From Pseudomonadales bacterium (lineage in GTDB: Bacteria > Pseudomonadota > Gammaproteobacteria > Pseudomonadales > Azotimanducaceae), in NCBI GenBank assembly GCA_029251375.1, contig JAQXDL010000039.1, forward strand, positions 1-47,048: DNA of 47,048 bases, written 5' to 3'. Position 1 is the stretch's first letter, and every line of letters starts with the position of its first letter. The notes under the pieces are model-generated. The model had not been told where the DNA came from. It worked only from the letters and a program-made list of their open reading frames with translations, and did not search any database. Made by a program: the position numbers and the translations under genes. Shown in pieces: positions 35,798 to 44,938 of this stretch.

Positions 35798-35839
35798 CTA
35801 GCTACCGTCCTTTTTTAAATACCGCACAGAATTTAAAGC

Positions 35840-37192
35840 CTAAGTTATTCCTAGAATAAACACGATCAATACAGCGGGTGGAACCAAGTAACGGATTGAT
35901 AAAAACCATGATTTAAAAATAACGTTGTCTCGAATGTTGAGCTCTTTAATTAACGTTGTTCTGGACACAAACCAGCCCGCGAAAACCGCAATCATCAGGC
36001 CACCTAAAGGTAGCAATATCTGATTTGAAACATAATCCGTCAAACCATTTATGTCTCTGTTGAATACAGAGAGGTGGGAAAGAAGGTTATAACCCAGACA
36101 GCTAATTAAGCTTAAGGCGCCGATGGCTGAGATGATCAGAGTCGCGCTGACGTGACGGGAATAGCCCGCTTTTTCTTCCAGCCACCGCACAAGGGGTTCT
36201 ACCAACCCAACCATGGAGGTTATAGCAGCTACAGCAAGTAACAAAAAGAAGGTGACGCTTACCAGGTGGCCACCCGGCATGTCAGCAAATGCGACCGGTA
36301 ATGTTTGAAAAATAAGGCCAGGACCGCCGGCCGGGTCGAGCCCATTAACAAATACTGCCGGGAATATAACTAAACCTGCCAGCAGTGCGATGGCAGTATC
36401 GGCGATAATAATTTGGAAGGCCGACTTGGTAATTGATACATCTTTGGGCAAATAGGCGCCAAAGGTCATCATGCCGGCCATCGCAACGCCGATAGAGAAG
36501 AACGCTTGACCCAACGCAGCAAGAAAGACACTGCCGTCGATTTTGCTGAAATCAGGAATGAACAGATAAGCGGCAGCTTCAACAAAACCGCCGTTAATAA
36601 TGTTATAGCCGACTAGTATCAACATAAGCAAAAACAGCAATGGCATCAAGATCGTCACGGCCCTTTCGATGCCTTTCTCTATTCCGGCATAGATGATCGT
36701 GCCGGTAATAGCGAGCGAAAGATAAGTCCAGAAAAGCAAATCAATGGGGCTTTCTAGCAGGTCATCAAAGGCTTGATTCGCTGATATCGGATCGACACCG
36801 GCGAAACCCGAAGTAAGGGCGACGTACAGATAATAAAAAACCCAGCCAGCAACGACGGAGTAAGTCACCATAATCAGAAATGCCGTTAGCAGATTCATCC
36901 AACCGACACTACGCCAATGGCGCGAGGCGCCTTCTTCGACTGCCACCTTCTGCATTGAACCGGGTGGCGTCATCCCTCCCCGTCGTCCTATAGTCAGTTC
37001 AGCCATTAAAATGGGAATACCAATTAGCACGACACAAAGCAGGTAAATCAGAATAAAAGCGCCACCGCCGTTCTCGCCAGTCACATAAGGGAAACGCCAA
37101 ATGTTGCCAAGTCCCACGGCAAAACCAATGGATGCCATCAGAAACGCAAAACGCGACGTCCATGCCGGTGAACCGACAGCCAGTGAGGTCAT
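35840..37192 (-). CDS. Neurotransmitter:sodium symporter (NSS/LeuT family)
   Basis: The 450-residue protein begins with the NSS signature WTSRFAFLMASIGFAVGLGNIWRFPYVTGENGGGAF, covering the unwound TM1 Na+ and substrate site. It continues with about 11 hydrophobic segments, AALGQAFFSIGVAMAGMMTFGAYLP and VGLVEPLVRWLEEKAG. It should import an amino acid or a related solute with Na+. It follows the pattern of 11-12 TM bacterial NSS proteins. It is probably transcribed alone; the MOSC gene is 42 nt downstream on the same strand and could be co-transcribed. Confidence 0.93.
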   Translation of the reverse strand: MTSLAVGSPAWTSRFAFLMASIGFAVGLGNIWRFPYVTGENGGGAFILIYLLCVVLIGIPILMAELTIGRRGGMTPPGSMQKVAVEEGASRHWRSVGWMNLLTAFLIMVTYSVVAGWVFYYLYVALTSGFAGVDPISANQAFDDLLESPIDLLFWTYLSLAITGTIIYAGIEKGIERAVTILMPLLFLLMLILVGYNIINGGFVEAAAYLFIPDFSKIDGSVFLAALGQAFFSIGVAMAGMMTFGAYLPKDVSITKSAFQIIIADTAIALLAGLVIFPAVFVNGLDPAGGPGLIFQTLPVAFADMPGGHLVSVTFFLLLAVAAITSMVGLVEPLVRWLEEKAGYSRHVSATLIISAIGALSLISCLGYNLLSHLSVFNRDINGLTDYVSNQILLPLGGLMIAVFAGWFVSRTTLIKELNIRDNVIFKSWFLSIRYLVPPAVLIVFILGIT

Positions 37193-37345
37193 AGAATTAC
37201 TCGATTAAGTGATAACGTACTTATGGTCATTACAGTGAACCCTAGTGTATTTTGTTAGACAATACCGATTTATCATCATCCTGTCATTGCGAGCGCTAAA
37301 TCCTGGCAATGTCATTAGTAAATTTCTCACTTGGAGCCTTTCATA

Positions 37346-37978
37346 ATGGCCAAGAATCAAATAGACCATCTGATGTACGCTGTTAAAAATCTCGATGAGG
37401 GCATCGAACGCTTCCATGAGTTAACCGGTGTTAAAGCCGTCTACGGGGGGGCTCACGAAAACATGGGAACCTGTAACGCCCTGCTCTCATTGGGTAATCG
37501 GCAATATATCGAGTTGATCGCGCCGGATCCGAATCAAGCCCTGCAGGATAACCTTGGCTCGGTGCTTAGAGATGCCGACCGCGATGGGCTCCGCAGTTGG
37601 GCTATTGCAACAACATCGCTACCTGATCTAGCCGTTGAACTGACCGATTTTTGTCCCGGCAACGTCATCGATATGACGCGCGTTACGAAGGACAGTGAAC
37701 GGCTACAATGGCAATTAATGTTTCTTAAAGGCAGCGTAAACTTGCCGTTCTTCATCGATTGGCAGCACTCGCCGCACCCCTCGTTAAGCACTCCCCAGGG
37801 TTGTTCACTCATTGATGTCACTGTGAACAGCGACATACCGGAAAAGATGAACACACTGAAAACTGTATTGGGCTTAGATTTCTCTGTTGTTGATGGTGAA
37901 AACTCGCTGACCGCGAGGATTCAAACGCCTAACGGTGCGGTAACGCTCACCCCGTGGCAGCCAAAAAGCCCAGAATAA
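37346..37978 (+). CDS. VOC-family (glyoxalase-like domain) protein
   Basis: The protein (210 residues from the ATG at 37346) begins IDHLMYAVKNLDEGIERFHELTGVKAVYGGAHENMGTCNALLSLG, the typical metal-binding start of the vicinal-oxygen-chelate fold, and has a second half with SLIDVTVNS and LDFSVVDGENSLTARIQTPNGAVTL. It belongs to the large glyoxalase-like group, whose members bind divalent metal and isomerise, cleave or epimerise; the reaction is not inferable. GGAG lies 9 nt upstream of the ATG, which decides against the TTG at 37331. Confidence 0.88.
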   Translation: MAKNQIDHLMYAVKNLDEGIERFHELTGVKAVYGGAHENMGTCNALLSLGNRQYIELIAPDPNQALQDNLGSVLRDADRDGLRSWAIATTSLPDLAVELTDFCPGNVIDMTRVTKDSERLQWQLMFLKGSVNLPFFIDWQHSPHPSLSTPQGCSLIDVTVNSDIPEKMNTLKTVLGLDFSVVDGENSLTARIQTPNGAVTLTPWQPKSPE

Positions 37979-38070
37979 CCAGCCTATGCCAACCACTTCA
38001 CAAAGATAGAAATTCTACGCATACTGGAACATTGAAATTCTAACTTTAGATTTTACGTAATGAGGGGAAT

Positions 38071-39897
38071 ATGTCAGAGCTACAAATAGAAGATCTACTC
38101 GGACCTTTAGATTTTGATCCTGATGCACTGAAGCAAAAGTATCTACAAGAGCGAGATAAACGCGTTAGGCAAGAAGGCAACGAGCAGTACGTCGAAGTGA
38201 CAGCTGAGTTTTCTCACTACAAAGACGACCCTTACGTCGAACCTGGTTTTTCCAGAGAGCCCCTTTTTGACACAGTTGAAGTCGCTATTATCGGCGGAGG
38301 CTTTGGTGGATTGCTTGCTGGTGCGCGAATGAAGGAAGCCGGCTTTACCGATGTTCGCATGATTGAACAGGCTGGTGACTTCGGCGGCACATGGTATTGG
38401 AACAGGTATCCGGGCGCGATGTGCGACGTTGAATCCTATTGTTATTTACCTCTACTTGAGGAAATGGGATACATACCCAAGCATAAATACTCATTTGCAC
38501 CAGAGATTTACCAGCACAGTCAGAACATTGCGAAACACTACGACCTCTACAAAAATGCCTGTCTGCAAACGAGTGTTAAAGACCTAGCTTGGGATGAAGA
38601 AACGGGTTATTGGACCATCAAAACTAATCGGGGCGATGAAATGAAAGCCCGCTATGTCCTGATGGCTAACGGTCCTCTGAATCGACCAAAGCTGCCTGGC
38701 ATCCCCGGAATCAATGACTTCAAAGGCCATACATTTCACACCAGTCGCTGGGATTATGATTACACGGGTGGTGATTCCACAGGTAACCTAACAGGCCTCA
38801 AGGACAAGAAGGTTGGCATTATTGGTACCGGCGCAACGGCGGTTCAGTGCATACCTGCTCTCGGTGCCTCGAGCAAACAGCTATTTGTTTTTCAGCGGAC
38901 GCCATCGTCAATAGATGTACGAAACAATTCTGAAACCGACCCGCAATGGAAAGCCAGTCTCGAACCAGGCTGGCAGAAAGCACGTCGAGAGAATTTTAAT
39001 GTACTTGTTAGTGGCGGTGATCAGGATGTCGATCTTGTCGGTGATGGTTGGACCGAGATTATGCGTGAACTCACGGGTATCGCTGCAAAAACCGCCAGTA
39101 AAAAATTAGGCCGTCGACTAACAAAAGCCGAACGCGGTCAATTGATGGAGTTAGCGGACTACAAAAAAATGAACCAAGTCCGTGCGCGGGCTGAACAGAT
39201 CGTCAACGATCCTGAAACCGCAGAAGCGCTGAAACCCTACTATCGCCAATTCTGTAAACGACCCTGCTTCCATGATGAGTATTTAGACACTTACAACCTG
39301 CCAAATGTGAAATTGGTTGATACCCACGGCCAAGGAGTTGAGAGAATAACCGAAAAAGGCGTTGTTGTTGACGGAGTTGAGTATGAGCTTGATTGTCTGG
39401 TGTTTGCGACGGGATTTGAAGTCGGCACCTCCTATACTCGTCGTGCGGGTTACGACATCAAAGGCATTGACTCGACCCTAAGTGATTATTGGTCTGACGG
39501 TTTGAGAACCATGCACGGCACCCAAACCCACGGATTCCCCAACTGTTTCTTCCTTGGTTTCACACAAACTGCCGTCACCGTTAATGTGCCACAAGCGCTA
39601 GACGAGCAAGCTCAACACATCGCCTATGTACTGGATCAAGTACGTAACCAGGGCAAACATGTCGTGGAAGTGACCGCTGAGGCCGAACAAGCCTATGTTG
39701 ACGAGATTAAGCGCCTGGATGTTTCTGGCACACGCTTCTATCGCGAATGTACACCGGGCTATTACAACAATGAGGGCCAAGAACGCAGTGACAACGGTTT
39801 CTTTACCGGAATGTATGGAGGTGGCTCTATCCGATTCTTTGAGGTTTTGGAGAACTGGCGTAAACAGGGCGAGATGAAGGGACTCGATGTTAGGTAG
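38071..39897 (+). CDS. Baeyer-Villiger-type flavin monooxygenase
   Basis: The 608-residue protein has the FAD fold G-G-G-F-G-G (residues 75-80), the BVMO fingerprint F-K-G-H-T-F-H-T-S-R-W-D (217-228), and the second Rossmann motif IIGTGATAVQCIPAL (about 250-264) for NADPH. A 70-residue N-terminal extension before the FAD domain matches the larger BVMOs active on steroids, cyclic or long ketones. It inserts oxygen next to a ketone, giving an ester or lactone. GAGGGG precedes the ATG closely. The gene is convergent with PhyH and starts the second catabolic island. Confidence 0.95.
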   Translation: MSELQIEDLLGPLDFDPDALKQKYLQERDKRVRQEGNEQYVEVTAEFSHYKDDPYVEPGFSREPLFDTVEVAIIGGGFGGLLAGARMKEAGFTDVRMIEQAGDFGGTWYWNRYPGAMCDVESYCYLPLLEEMGYIPKHKYSFAPEIYQHSQNIAKHYDLYKNACLQTSVKDLAWDEETGYWTIKTNRGDEMKARYVLMANGPLNRPKLPGIPGINDFKGHTFHTSRWDYDYTGGDSTGNLTGLKDKKVGIIGTGATAVQCIPALGASSKQLFVFQRTPSSIDVRNNSETDPQWKASLEPGWQKARRENFNVLVSGGDQDVDLVGDGWTEIMRELTGIAAKTASKKLGRRLTKAERGQLMELADYKKMNQVRARAEQIVNDPETAEALKPYYRQFCKRPCFHDEYLDTYNLPNVKLVDTHGQGVERITEKGVVVDGVEYELDCLVFATGFEVGTSYTRRAGYDIKGIDSTLSDYWSDGLRTMHGTQTHGFPNCFFLGFTQTAVTVNVPQALDEQAQHIAYVLDQVRNQGKHVVEVTAEAEQAYVDEIKRLDVSGTRFYRECTPGYYNNEGQERSDNGFFTGMYGGGSIRFFEVLENWRKQGEMKGLDVR

Positions 39898-39963
39898 TTA
39901 ATAAGTCGCCTTGTAGCTTTTGATAAAGTCGTTATACGGTCCTAGTAAGATTGTGAGCACTGC

Positions 39964-40761
39964 TTACTTTCCAGTCGTTATATTTCTAACCTCGCCGGAT
40001 TTGAGTTGCGGAAATCCGGCAGGTTGGTAGGTGAAAATGATCGCCCTACGGGGGTGCTCTGATTCGTTGGGTAGTGAGCCGTGGATCGTATGGGGGTTGA
40101 AAAAGATCAATGAACCCTGCGGAACCTCCATAGCCACCTGCTCTTCTTGTAGGCAATATTTTGGGTCAGTAAAAAAACCACCCAGTTGACTACCATCATC
40201 GGTTCCGGGCAAGCAACCGTCTTTGTGGCTACCGCGTATAACCCTTAAGCAACCGTTATCTGCGGTCGCCTGATCAAATGAGACCATGACATTAGGCAAC
40301 TGATCGACGTGATCACAGTCGTGAATCCAATAGGGAGAATCTTGATGCCAACCGAATCCAGAACCCTCCCTAGGACGCTTAAGATTCAGTTTAGCTGTCC
40401 ACAAGGCAAGCATCTGCATGCCTAAAATACTTTGCATGGGAGCAACGATTCTTGCATCGTCTATCAGCTGATCTAACTGACTATTCAACTCATGAATAGG
40501 CTCGATCACCCGAGCAGTGTTACTGTCTGCAGCGTGTTCAAATTGGATGGTTGTGTGCCCAACGTCGACGAACCTTTTGCCATCTAAGATATACGTCTTG
40601 CCGTCGCTGCACATTGCTACCGCTTTACGACAGGCATCTTCAGCTGCGGCTCTGAGTGTTTTAATTTCTTCAGCTGAAAAAACCGATGCTCTGATCAAAA
40701 AACCGTCCCGCTCGTACAGACGCTGTTCTTCAGCGGTTAGTGAATGGTCATCTGGATTCAT
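39964..40761 (-). CDS. Phytanoyl-CoA dioxygenase (PhyH) family protein
   Basis: The 265-residue protein has the Fe(II)/2-oxoglutarate facial triad: His139 and Asp141 in FGWHQDSPYW and His227 in FNPHTIHGS, with Arg239 near EHPRRAI as the 2-oxoglutarate clamp. It belongs to the PhyH family and hydroxylates an aliphatic or acyl substrate. It is 27 nt downstream of the TetR gene, itself downstream of the SDR, so these genes look co-transcribed. A role in branched-chain or cyclic acid activation is plausible. Confidence 0.92.
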   Translation of the reverse strand: MNPDDHSLTAEEQRLYERDGFLIRASVFSAEEIKTLRAAAEDACRKAVAMCSDGKTYILDGKRFVDVGHTTIQFEHAADSNTARVIEPIHELNSQLDQLIDDARIVAPMQSILGMQMLALWTAKLNLKRPREGSGFGWHQDSPYWIHDCDHVDQLPNVMVSFDQATADNGCLRVIRGSHKDGCLPGTDDGSQLGGFFTDPKYCLQEEQVAMEVPQGSLIFFNPHTIHGSLPNESEHPRRAIIFTYQPAGFPQLKSGEVRNITTGK

Positions 40762-40788
40762 GTTAGGCGTCTACACCCCTTGGCGCTG

Positions 40789-41424
40789 TTAGGTATCACT
40801 GCTCAAGCCTGCTGCAAAAAGCTTCCAATAATGTTCCGCTATTTCAGTGGCTGGTAGTTTGGCATCATTTCCTGAGTCTGATTCAAACCAATAGGCGACG
40901 CCATTATGCAAATCAAACAAAGCCATCGTCGCCATTCTTGCATCAATCTTACCAGCGGACATGTTGATCGAATGATCCTTTAGTCCCGATCTAAATATCG
41001 ACTCAACACGAGTCTGTATCTGTCGTCGATTGTGCTTACTTTTCTTTCTTGAGTTAGCCTCTAGACTCTCTGGTTTTGTGAGTACTAAACAACGACCAAA
41101 GTCACCGCAGATCGCCTGTGTCCATCCAGAAAAGAACTGCTGTAACTTCTCAAGGCCGGTATTCTCGGTCGATTCAATTCGATCTAACAATGCTTTTGTA
41201 TTATCAAGCGCAATGCTGCCGATTTCGTACAGTAGTTCGTCTTTGCTTTTGGCGTAATAATACAGAGCAGGCTTTGTAACATTAAGAATCGCAGCAATAT
41301 CATCCATCGTTGTGTTGTGAAAACCACGCTCGTTGAACAGTATTGCCGCGGACCTCAACACCTCGAGCTTGCGCGTCCCATAAGAGACGCCCTGTCCTTT
41401 TGGAATACCCAGTAACTGTGACAT
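40789..41424 (-). CDS. TetR/AcrR family transcriptional regulator
   Basis: The 211-residue protein has an HTH at about residues 25-70 (LRSAAILFNERGFHNTTMDDIAAILNVTKPALYYYAKSKDELLYEIG), the classical TetR pattern. The C-terminal ligand domain has TKPESLEANSRKKSKHNRRQ and FDLHNGVAYWFE, resembling TetR regulators of acyl-CoA pathways. It lies inside the SDR-TetR-PhyH run (30 nt and 27 nt gaps), so it is likely autoregulated and controls the surrounding catabolic genes. Confidence 0.92.
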   Translation of the reverse strand: MSQLLGIPKGQGVSYGTRKLEVLRSAAILFNERGFHNTTMDDIAAILNVTKPALYYYAKSKDELLYEIGSIALDNTKALLDRIESTENTGLEKLQQFFSGWTQAICGDFGRCLVLTKPESLEANSRKKSKHNRRQIQTRVESIFRSGLKDHSINMSAGKIDARMATMALFDLHNGVAYWFESDSGNDAKLPATEIAEHYWKLFAAGLSSDT

Positions 41425-41454
41425 GTTAAAAGCTGCGCTCTGTCTGTCTCGGGG

Positions 41455-42360
41455 TTACTCGGGTGCTCTTAAGTTCATCATGATAGGACGATTAGATTCC
41501 TGAATCGTCGCTGGGTGATCAGCGTCTGTAAAGTCGCAAATCTCTTCCCATGCATCATTAACGTCTTCGGGCGTGAAACCCTCTTTGATACTGAAATTGG
41601 TACCTTTTGTTCGCTCCCAACGCACCTTGCCGATCCAACCTGCACCGACTTCGTACAGACCACCGGTCTCACTGCTGTTCTCGTCACAAAGCTTCAACAC
41701 TAAAGGCATGACAAACTCGGGACGAAGTGCATCGACAATTTCCTGCGGCATAACTGTTTCCGTTAGCCGAGAGCCTGCTATCGGTGCAATAGTGTTTACA
41801 AATACGTTTTTATTGCGACCTTCGAGAGCCAGCGTTTGCGACATACCGTGCAGACCAAGCTTGGCCATTGCATAGTTAGTTTGACCGAAGTTGCCATAGA
41901 TACCGGCAGCGGATGCGGTGAATATGATCCGACCGTAGTTTTGTTCTCGCATATGCGGCCATGCGGCGTGTGTGACTTTATAGGCACCTTTGACATGGAC
42001 ATCATAGATAAGGTCCCAGTCAGTATCAGTCATCTTGTGGAAGGTTTTATCTCGCAAAATACCGGCATTGTTAACGACAATGTCTATCTTGCCAAAAGTA
42101 TCCATAGCGGTTTGTACAATTTTGTCGCCATCCGTAACGGAATCATAGTTTGCAACAGCTTCGCCACCGGCAGCCTTAATTTCATCAACGACAACGTCCG
42201 CGGCTGCTTTGTCTGAGCCATCGCCAAATGCAGATCCACCAAGATCATTGACAACAACTTTGGCACCGCGCGCGCCCATTTCAAGGGCGTAAGTTTTGCC
42301 AAGCCCATTGCCTGCACCGGTTATGATAACCACTCGATCGTCAAATCTTACGTCTGACAT
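41455..42360 (-). CDS. SDR dehydrogenase, HSD17B4-like 3-hydroxyacyl-CoA dehydrogenase
   Basis: From the ATG at 42360 the protein is 301 residues; an upstream ATG at 42459 adds 33 residues that do not fit the family, while GGAGAG lies 4 nt before 42360. It shows [26 protein letters not shown], the active-site block [19 protein letters not shown], and [11 protein letters not shown]. The pattern is the MFE-2/17-beta-HSD type 4 domain and close to the SDR at 25259-26110. The extra C-terminal region (about residue 220 on) also fits bacterial MFE-2-like dehydrogenases. It should oxidise a 3-hydroxyacyl-CoA. Confidence 0.92.
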   Translation of the reverse strand: MSDVRFDDRVVIITGAGNGLGKTYALEMGARGAKVVVNDLGGSAFGDGSDKAAADVVVDEIKAAGGEAVANYDSVTDGDKIVQTAMDTFGKIDIVVNNAGILRDKTFHKMTDTDWDLIYDVHVKGAYKVTHAAWPHMREQNYGRIIFTASAAGIYGNFGQTNYAMAKLGLHGMSQTLALEGRNKNVFVNTIAPIAGSRLTETVMPQEIVDALRPEFVMPLVLKLCDENSSETGGLYEVGAGWIGKVRWERTKGTNFSIKEGFTPEDVNDAWEEICDFTDADHPATIQESNRPIMMNLRAPE

Positions 42361-42383
42361 AGTTCTCTCCATTGTAGTAATTG

Positions 42384-42434
42384 ATTGTTCTGTTGATGAA
42401 ATTGTTCTGTTGATAAGGTTGTTCGATTGATAAG
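42384..42434. repeat. Three 17-bp tandem repeats upstream of the SDR
   Basis: Units ATTGTTCTGTTGATGAA (42384-42400), ATTGTTCTGTTGATAAG (42401-42417) and GTTGTTCGATTGATAAG (42418-42434) lie head to tail, 24-74 bp upstream of the leftward SDR start, where they could affect promoter or leader function. Confidence 0.85.
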
Positions 42435-42554
42435 TGAGCAGAAAATCCAAAGACCCCAAACCGCAGTTTCGAAATGCCGTTTAGGGTCGGTTACACACGT
42501 TTGTATGATGCTCGATTCAGTCGTTAGTCTTTTCGCAGACTGACTTGAGTAAAA

Positions 42555-43739
42555 TCAATCGTTCGAATACATGGTCACAACACATGCTCCACCCAACCCA
42601 AGATTGTGCTGTAGTGCATGTCTCGCGCCCTCTACTTGACGTGGACCCGAGTCACCTCGAAGTTGCCAGACGAGCTCAGTACATTGCGCCAGTCCGGTTG
42701 CGCCCAGCGGATGTCCTTTTGACAACAGACCGCCTGATGGGTTGGTCACAATTTTACCGCCGTAGGTATTGTCACCATCCCAGATGAATTTTTCCGCAGT
42801 GCCTTCAGGGGTTAAACCTAATGACTCATAGCTGAGTAACTCGTTGGCTGTGAAACAATCGTGTAGCTCAACGACTTGAACGTCCTCTGGACCAACGCCA
42901 GCCTGTTCGTAAACTTCTTTTGCCGCTTGTTTCGCCATGTCGACACCAACAAGCTTGCGCATGGAATGGTCATCTAACGTACTGGCAAAGTCTGTTGTCA
43001 TTGACTGTCCTTTAATCGAAATTGCATTGTTCAAGCCATGCTTCTTTGCAAAATCTGCGCTACAGATAACTGCGGCGGCCGCCCCGCAAGTAGGTGGGCA
43101 ACACTGATAGCGAGTTAAGGGGCCGTAGATATGAGGTGAATCCATGATCTGCTCAACCGTCAGCAACTCTTTAAAGACTGCATAGGGGTTGTTAGCGGCA
43201 TGTATTCGAGCTTTCTCCGAGATTTTCGCAAAGGTTTCGTCTTTCGTGCCAAACTCCTCCGCATATTCGCGACCCGCGCCACCGAAGTACTGCGCCGCAC
43301 CGGGGGCTTTTTTATCAATGCCCTGCACGTTTACCATTTCTTTAAACATTCGCTTCATAGGATTCGGACGATCAGTAAAAACCGCACCGAGTGCGCCAGG
43401 TACCATTTGCTCAAAACCCAGAGCCAGAGCGCAATCAACCATACCGGATTCGACTGCTTGCCTGGCGAGAAACAAGGCTGATGATCCGGTCGCACAATTG
43501 TTATTAACATTGATCACGGGGATTCCGGTCATACCTAAGCCATACACGGCTGCCTGCCCTGCTGTCGAGTCACCGTAGACATATCCGACGTAAGCCTGTC
43601 CGACATCTGAATACTTTATGCCAGCATCTTCTATTGCGATGCGAGCGGCTGTTTCACCCATAATCGGATAATCATCACTTTGCCCAGGTTTGGTAAATGG
43701 AATCATGCCAACGCCGGCTACTTTTACATTCTTAGTCAC
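42555..43739 (-). CDS. SCP2-type thiolase (lipid-transfer protein/acetyl-CoA acetyltransferase-like)
   Basis: The 394-residue protein is of the sterol carrier protein-X thiolase branch: NNNCATGSSALF (Cys82 nucleophile), ELHDCFTANELLSYE, and GGLLSKGHPLGATGLAQ with the catalytic His, then a GGACVV ending. It probably cleaves a branched or cyclic 3-oxoacyl-CoA with CoA. It starts the leftward run and is separated from the SDR by 194 bp, which contain the 17-bp repeats. The region upstream (43740-43967) is divergent with the SDR at 43968. Confidence 0.93.
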   Translation of the reverse strand: MTKNVKVAGVGMIPFTKPGQSDDYPIMGETAARIAIEDAGIKYSDVGQAYVGYVYGDSTAGQAAVYGLGMTGIPVINVNNNCATGSSALFLARQAVESGMVDCALALGFEQMVPGALGAVFTDRPNPMKRMFKEMVNVQGIDKKAPGAAQYFGGAGREYAEEFGTKDETFAKISEKARIHAANNPYAVFKELLTVEQIMDSPHIYGPLTRYQCCPPTCGAAAAVICSADFAKKHGLNNAISIKGQSMTTDFASTLDDHSMRKLVGVDMAKQAAKEVYEQAGVGPEDVQVVELHDCFTANELLSYESLGLTPEGTAEKFIWDGDNTYGGKIVTNPSGGLLSKGHPLGATGLAQCTELVWQLRGDSGPRQVEGARHALQHNLGLGGACVVTMYSND

Positions 43740-43839
43740 TTGAGTCCCTCTCGCTTCTTTTATGGAAAATTATTGTAAAAAATTCGTCTCAAAAATTGCT
43801 TTACTTACTGTTGGGTAAACAATAATAAATCCGCCCTGA

Positions 43840-43861
43840 TGCTGTCAACCTTGCGACAGCA
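43840..43861. promoter_or_regulatory. Candidate TetR operator in the divergent thiolase/SDR promoter
   Basis: TGCTGTC (43840-43846) and GACAGCA (43855-43861) form a perfect 7-bp inverted repeat with an 8-bp spacer. It sits between the divergent thiolase and SDR genes, where a TetR protein such as the one at 40789 could control both. Confidence 0.4.
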
Positions 43862-43967
43862 CTGATTACTTGGAGCAGTGATGGCGGTAATTGCTGAAGA
43901 CCCTCAAATATGGTCTATTGCCACAACGAAAAACACCTAATACGTAATACTTAACGAGCGGACAGTT

Positions 43968-44714
43968 ATGGATAACAAGATTGCATTAGTCACTGGCGCC
44001 GGCTCAGGTGTCGGACGCGCTTGCTCAATCGCATTGGCGCAACAGGGTTTCTTTATTGTCTTGGTGGGCAGACGTGAAGCTGCTTTAAATGAAACCCTCG
44101 CCGCTTTACAGGAGGGTGCTGGCATCGCCTGGACTGCGGACATTAGTGACCCGACGGCGGTCATTGAGCTGTTTAAGAGGGTTGAAACTGAGTATGGGCG
44201 CTTGGATCTGCTTTTTAATAACGCAGGTACCGGCGCACCACCAGTGCCTTTAGAGGAACTGACCACCGAACAATGGCAACGCGTTGTTGGCGCGAACCTA
44301 AATGGTACGTTTTATTGCTCACAGCAGGCGTTTAGGTTGATGAAACAACAACTGCCGCAGGGAGGCAGAATAATCAATAACGGTTCTATTTCTGCGCAAT
44401 CACCCCGGCCAAACTCAGCACCTTATACAGCGACAAAACACGCCGTCAGCGGCTTAACTAAATCACTATCGCTAGACGGTCGAGCCTTTAATATTGCCTG
44501 CGGTCAAATCGACATCGGTAATGCATTGACCGAGATGACAGCCAGAATGAGTCAAGGGGTGCCGCAAGCTGACGGTAGCCTTGTCGCAGAACCAACCATG
44601 AACGTACAGGATATCGCCGCCGCCGTTGCTTTCATGTCGCAATTACCATTGGAATCAAACGTGCAGCACATGACTGTGATGGCAACCAAAATGCCATTGA
44701 TCGGGCGCGGTTAG
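43968..44714 (+). CDS. SDR-family oxidoreductase
   Basis: The 248-residue protein has the cofactor loop [23 protein letters not shown], and the active-site pair in [25 protein letters not shown] (Tyr-x-x-x-Lys). The C-terminal half is less typical. The Asn-Gly-Ser at the serine strand keeps the catalytic Ser. It probably reduces a carbonyl or oxidises an alcohol, in the same pathway as the divergent thiolase. Confidence 0.9.
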   Translation: MDNKIALVTGAGSGVGRACSIALAQQGFFIVLVGRREAALNETLAALQEGAGIAWTADISDPTAVIELFKRVETEYGRLDLLFNNAGTGAPPVPLEELTTEQWQRVVGANLNGTFYCSQQAFRLMKQQLPQGGRIINNGSISAQSPRPNSAPYTATKHAVSGLTKSLSLDGRAFNIACGQIDIGNALTEMTARMSQGVPQADGSLVAEPTMNVQDIAAAVAFMSQLPLESNVQHMTVMATKMPLIGRG

Positions 44715-44753
44715 AATAGCGCGTCAAAAAAAAACGTTAGGATTGGCGTGAAC

Positions 44754-44840
44754 AAAATAGAAAATAGAAACAGAAAACAGAAAACAGAAAACAGAAAACA
44801 GAAAACAGAAAACAGAAAACAGATAATAGATAATAGATAG
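44754..44840. repeat. AT-rich heptamer tandem array
   Basis: Seven exact copies of CAGAAAA occupy 44771-44819. They are flanked by related heptamers: AAAATAG twice upstream (from 44754) and AGATAAT twice downstream (44821-44834). The array lies just upstream of an inverted repeat, between convergent genes. Confidence 0.88.
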
Positions 44841-44843
44841 AAG

Positions 44844-44871
44844 CTGTGTCCCTGTTTTGAAAGGGACACAG
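44844..44871. repeat. Perfect 10-bp inverted repeat (hairpin), possible bidirectional terminator
   Basis: CTGTGTCCCT (44844-44853) pairs with AGGGACACAG (44862-44871) around an 8-nt loop. It lies between two convergent genes, where a terminator is expected, but no T-run follows on either strand. It could instead be a REP-like relic. Confidence 0.55.
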
Positions 44872-44938
44872 TGCATGGGTAACAGGCAGATTTAAACAGA
44901 CTTAGTTAAAACGAGCTTGTCAACATTAACGCTTAGCG

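Noticed and set aside
42361-42459. Longer N-terminus for the SDR at 41455
   Set aside because: The extra 33 residues run through the 17-bp repeats and do not fit the family, while the ATG at 42360 has a strong GGAGAG site.
44754-44840. Heptamer array as a CRISPR
   Set aside because: The units are contiguous 7-mers with no spacers and no cas genes.
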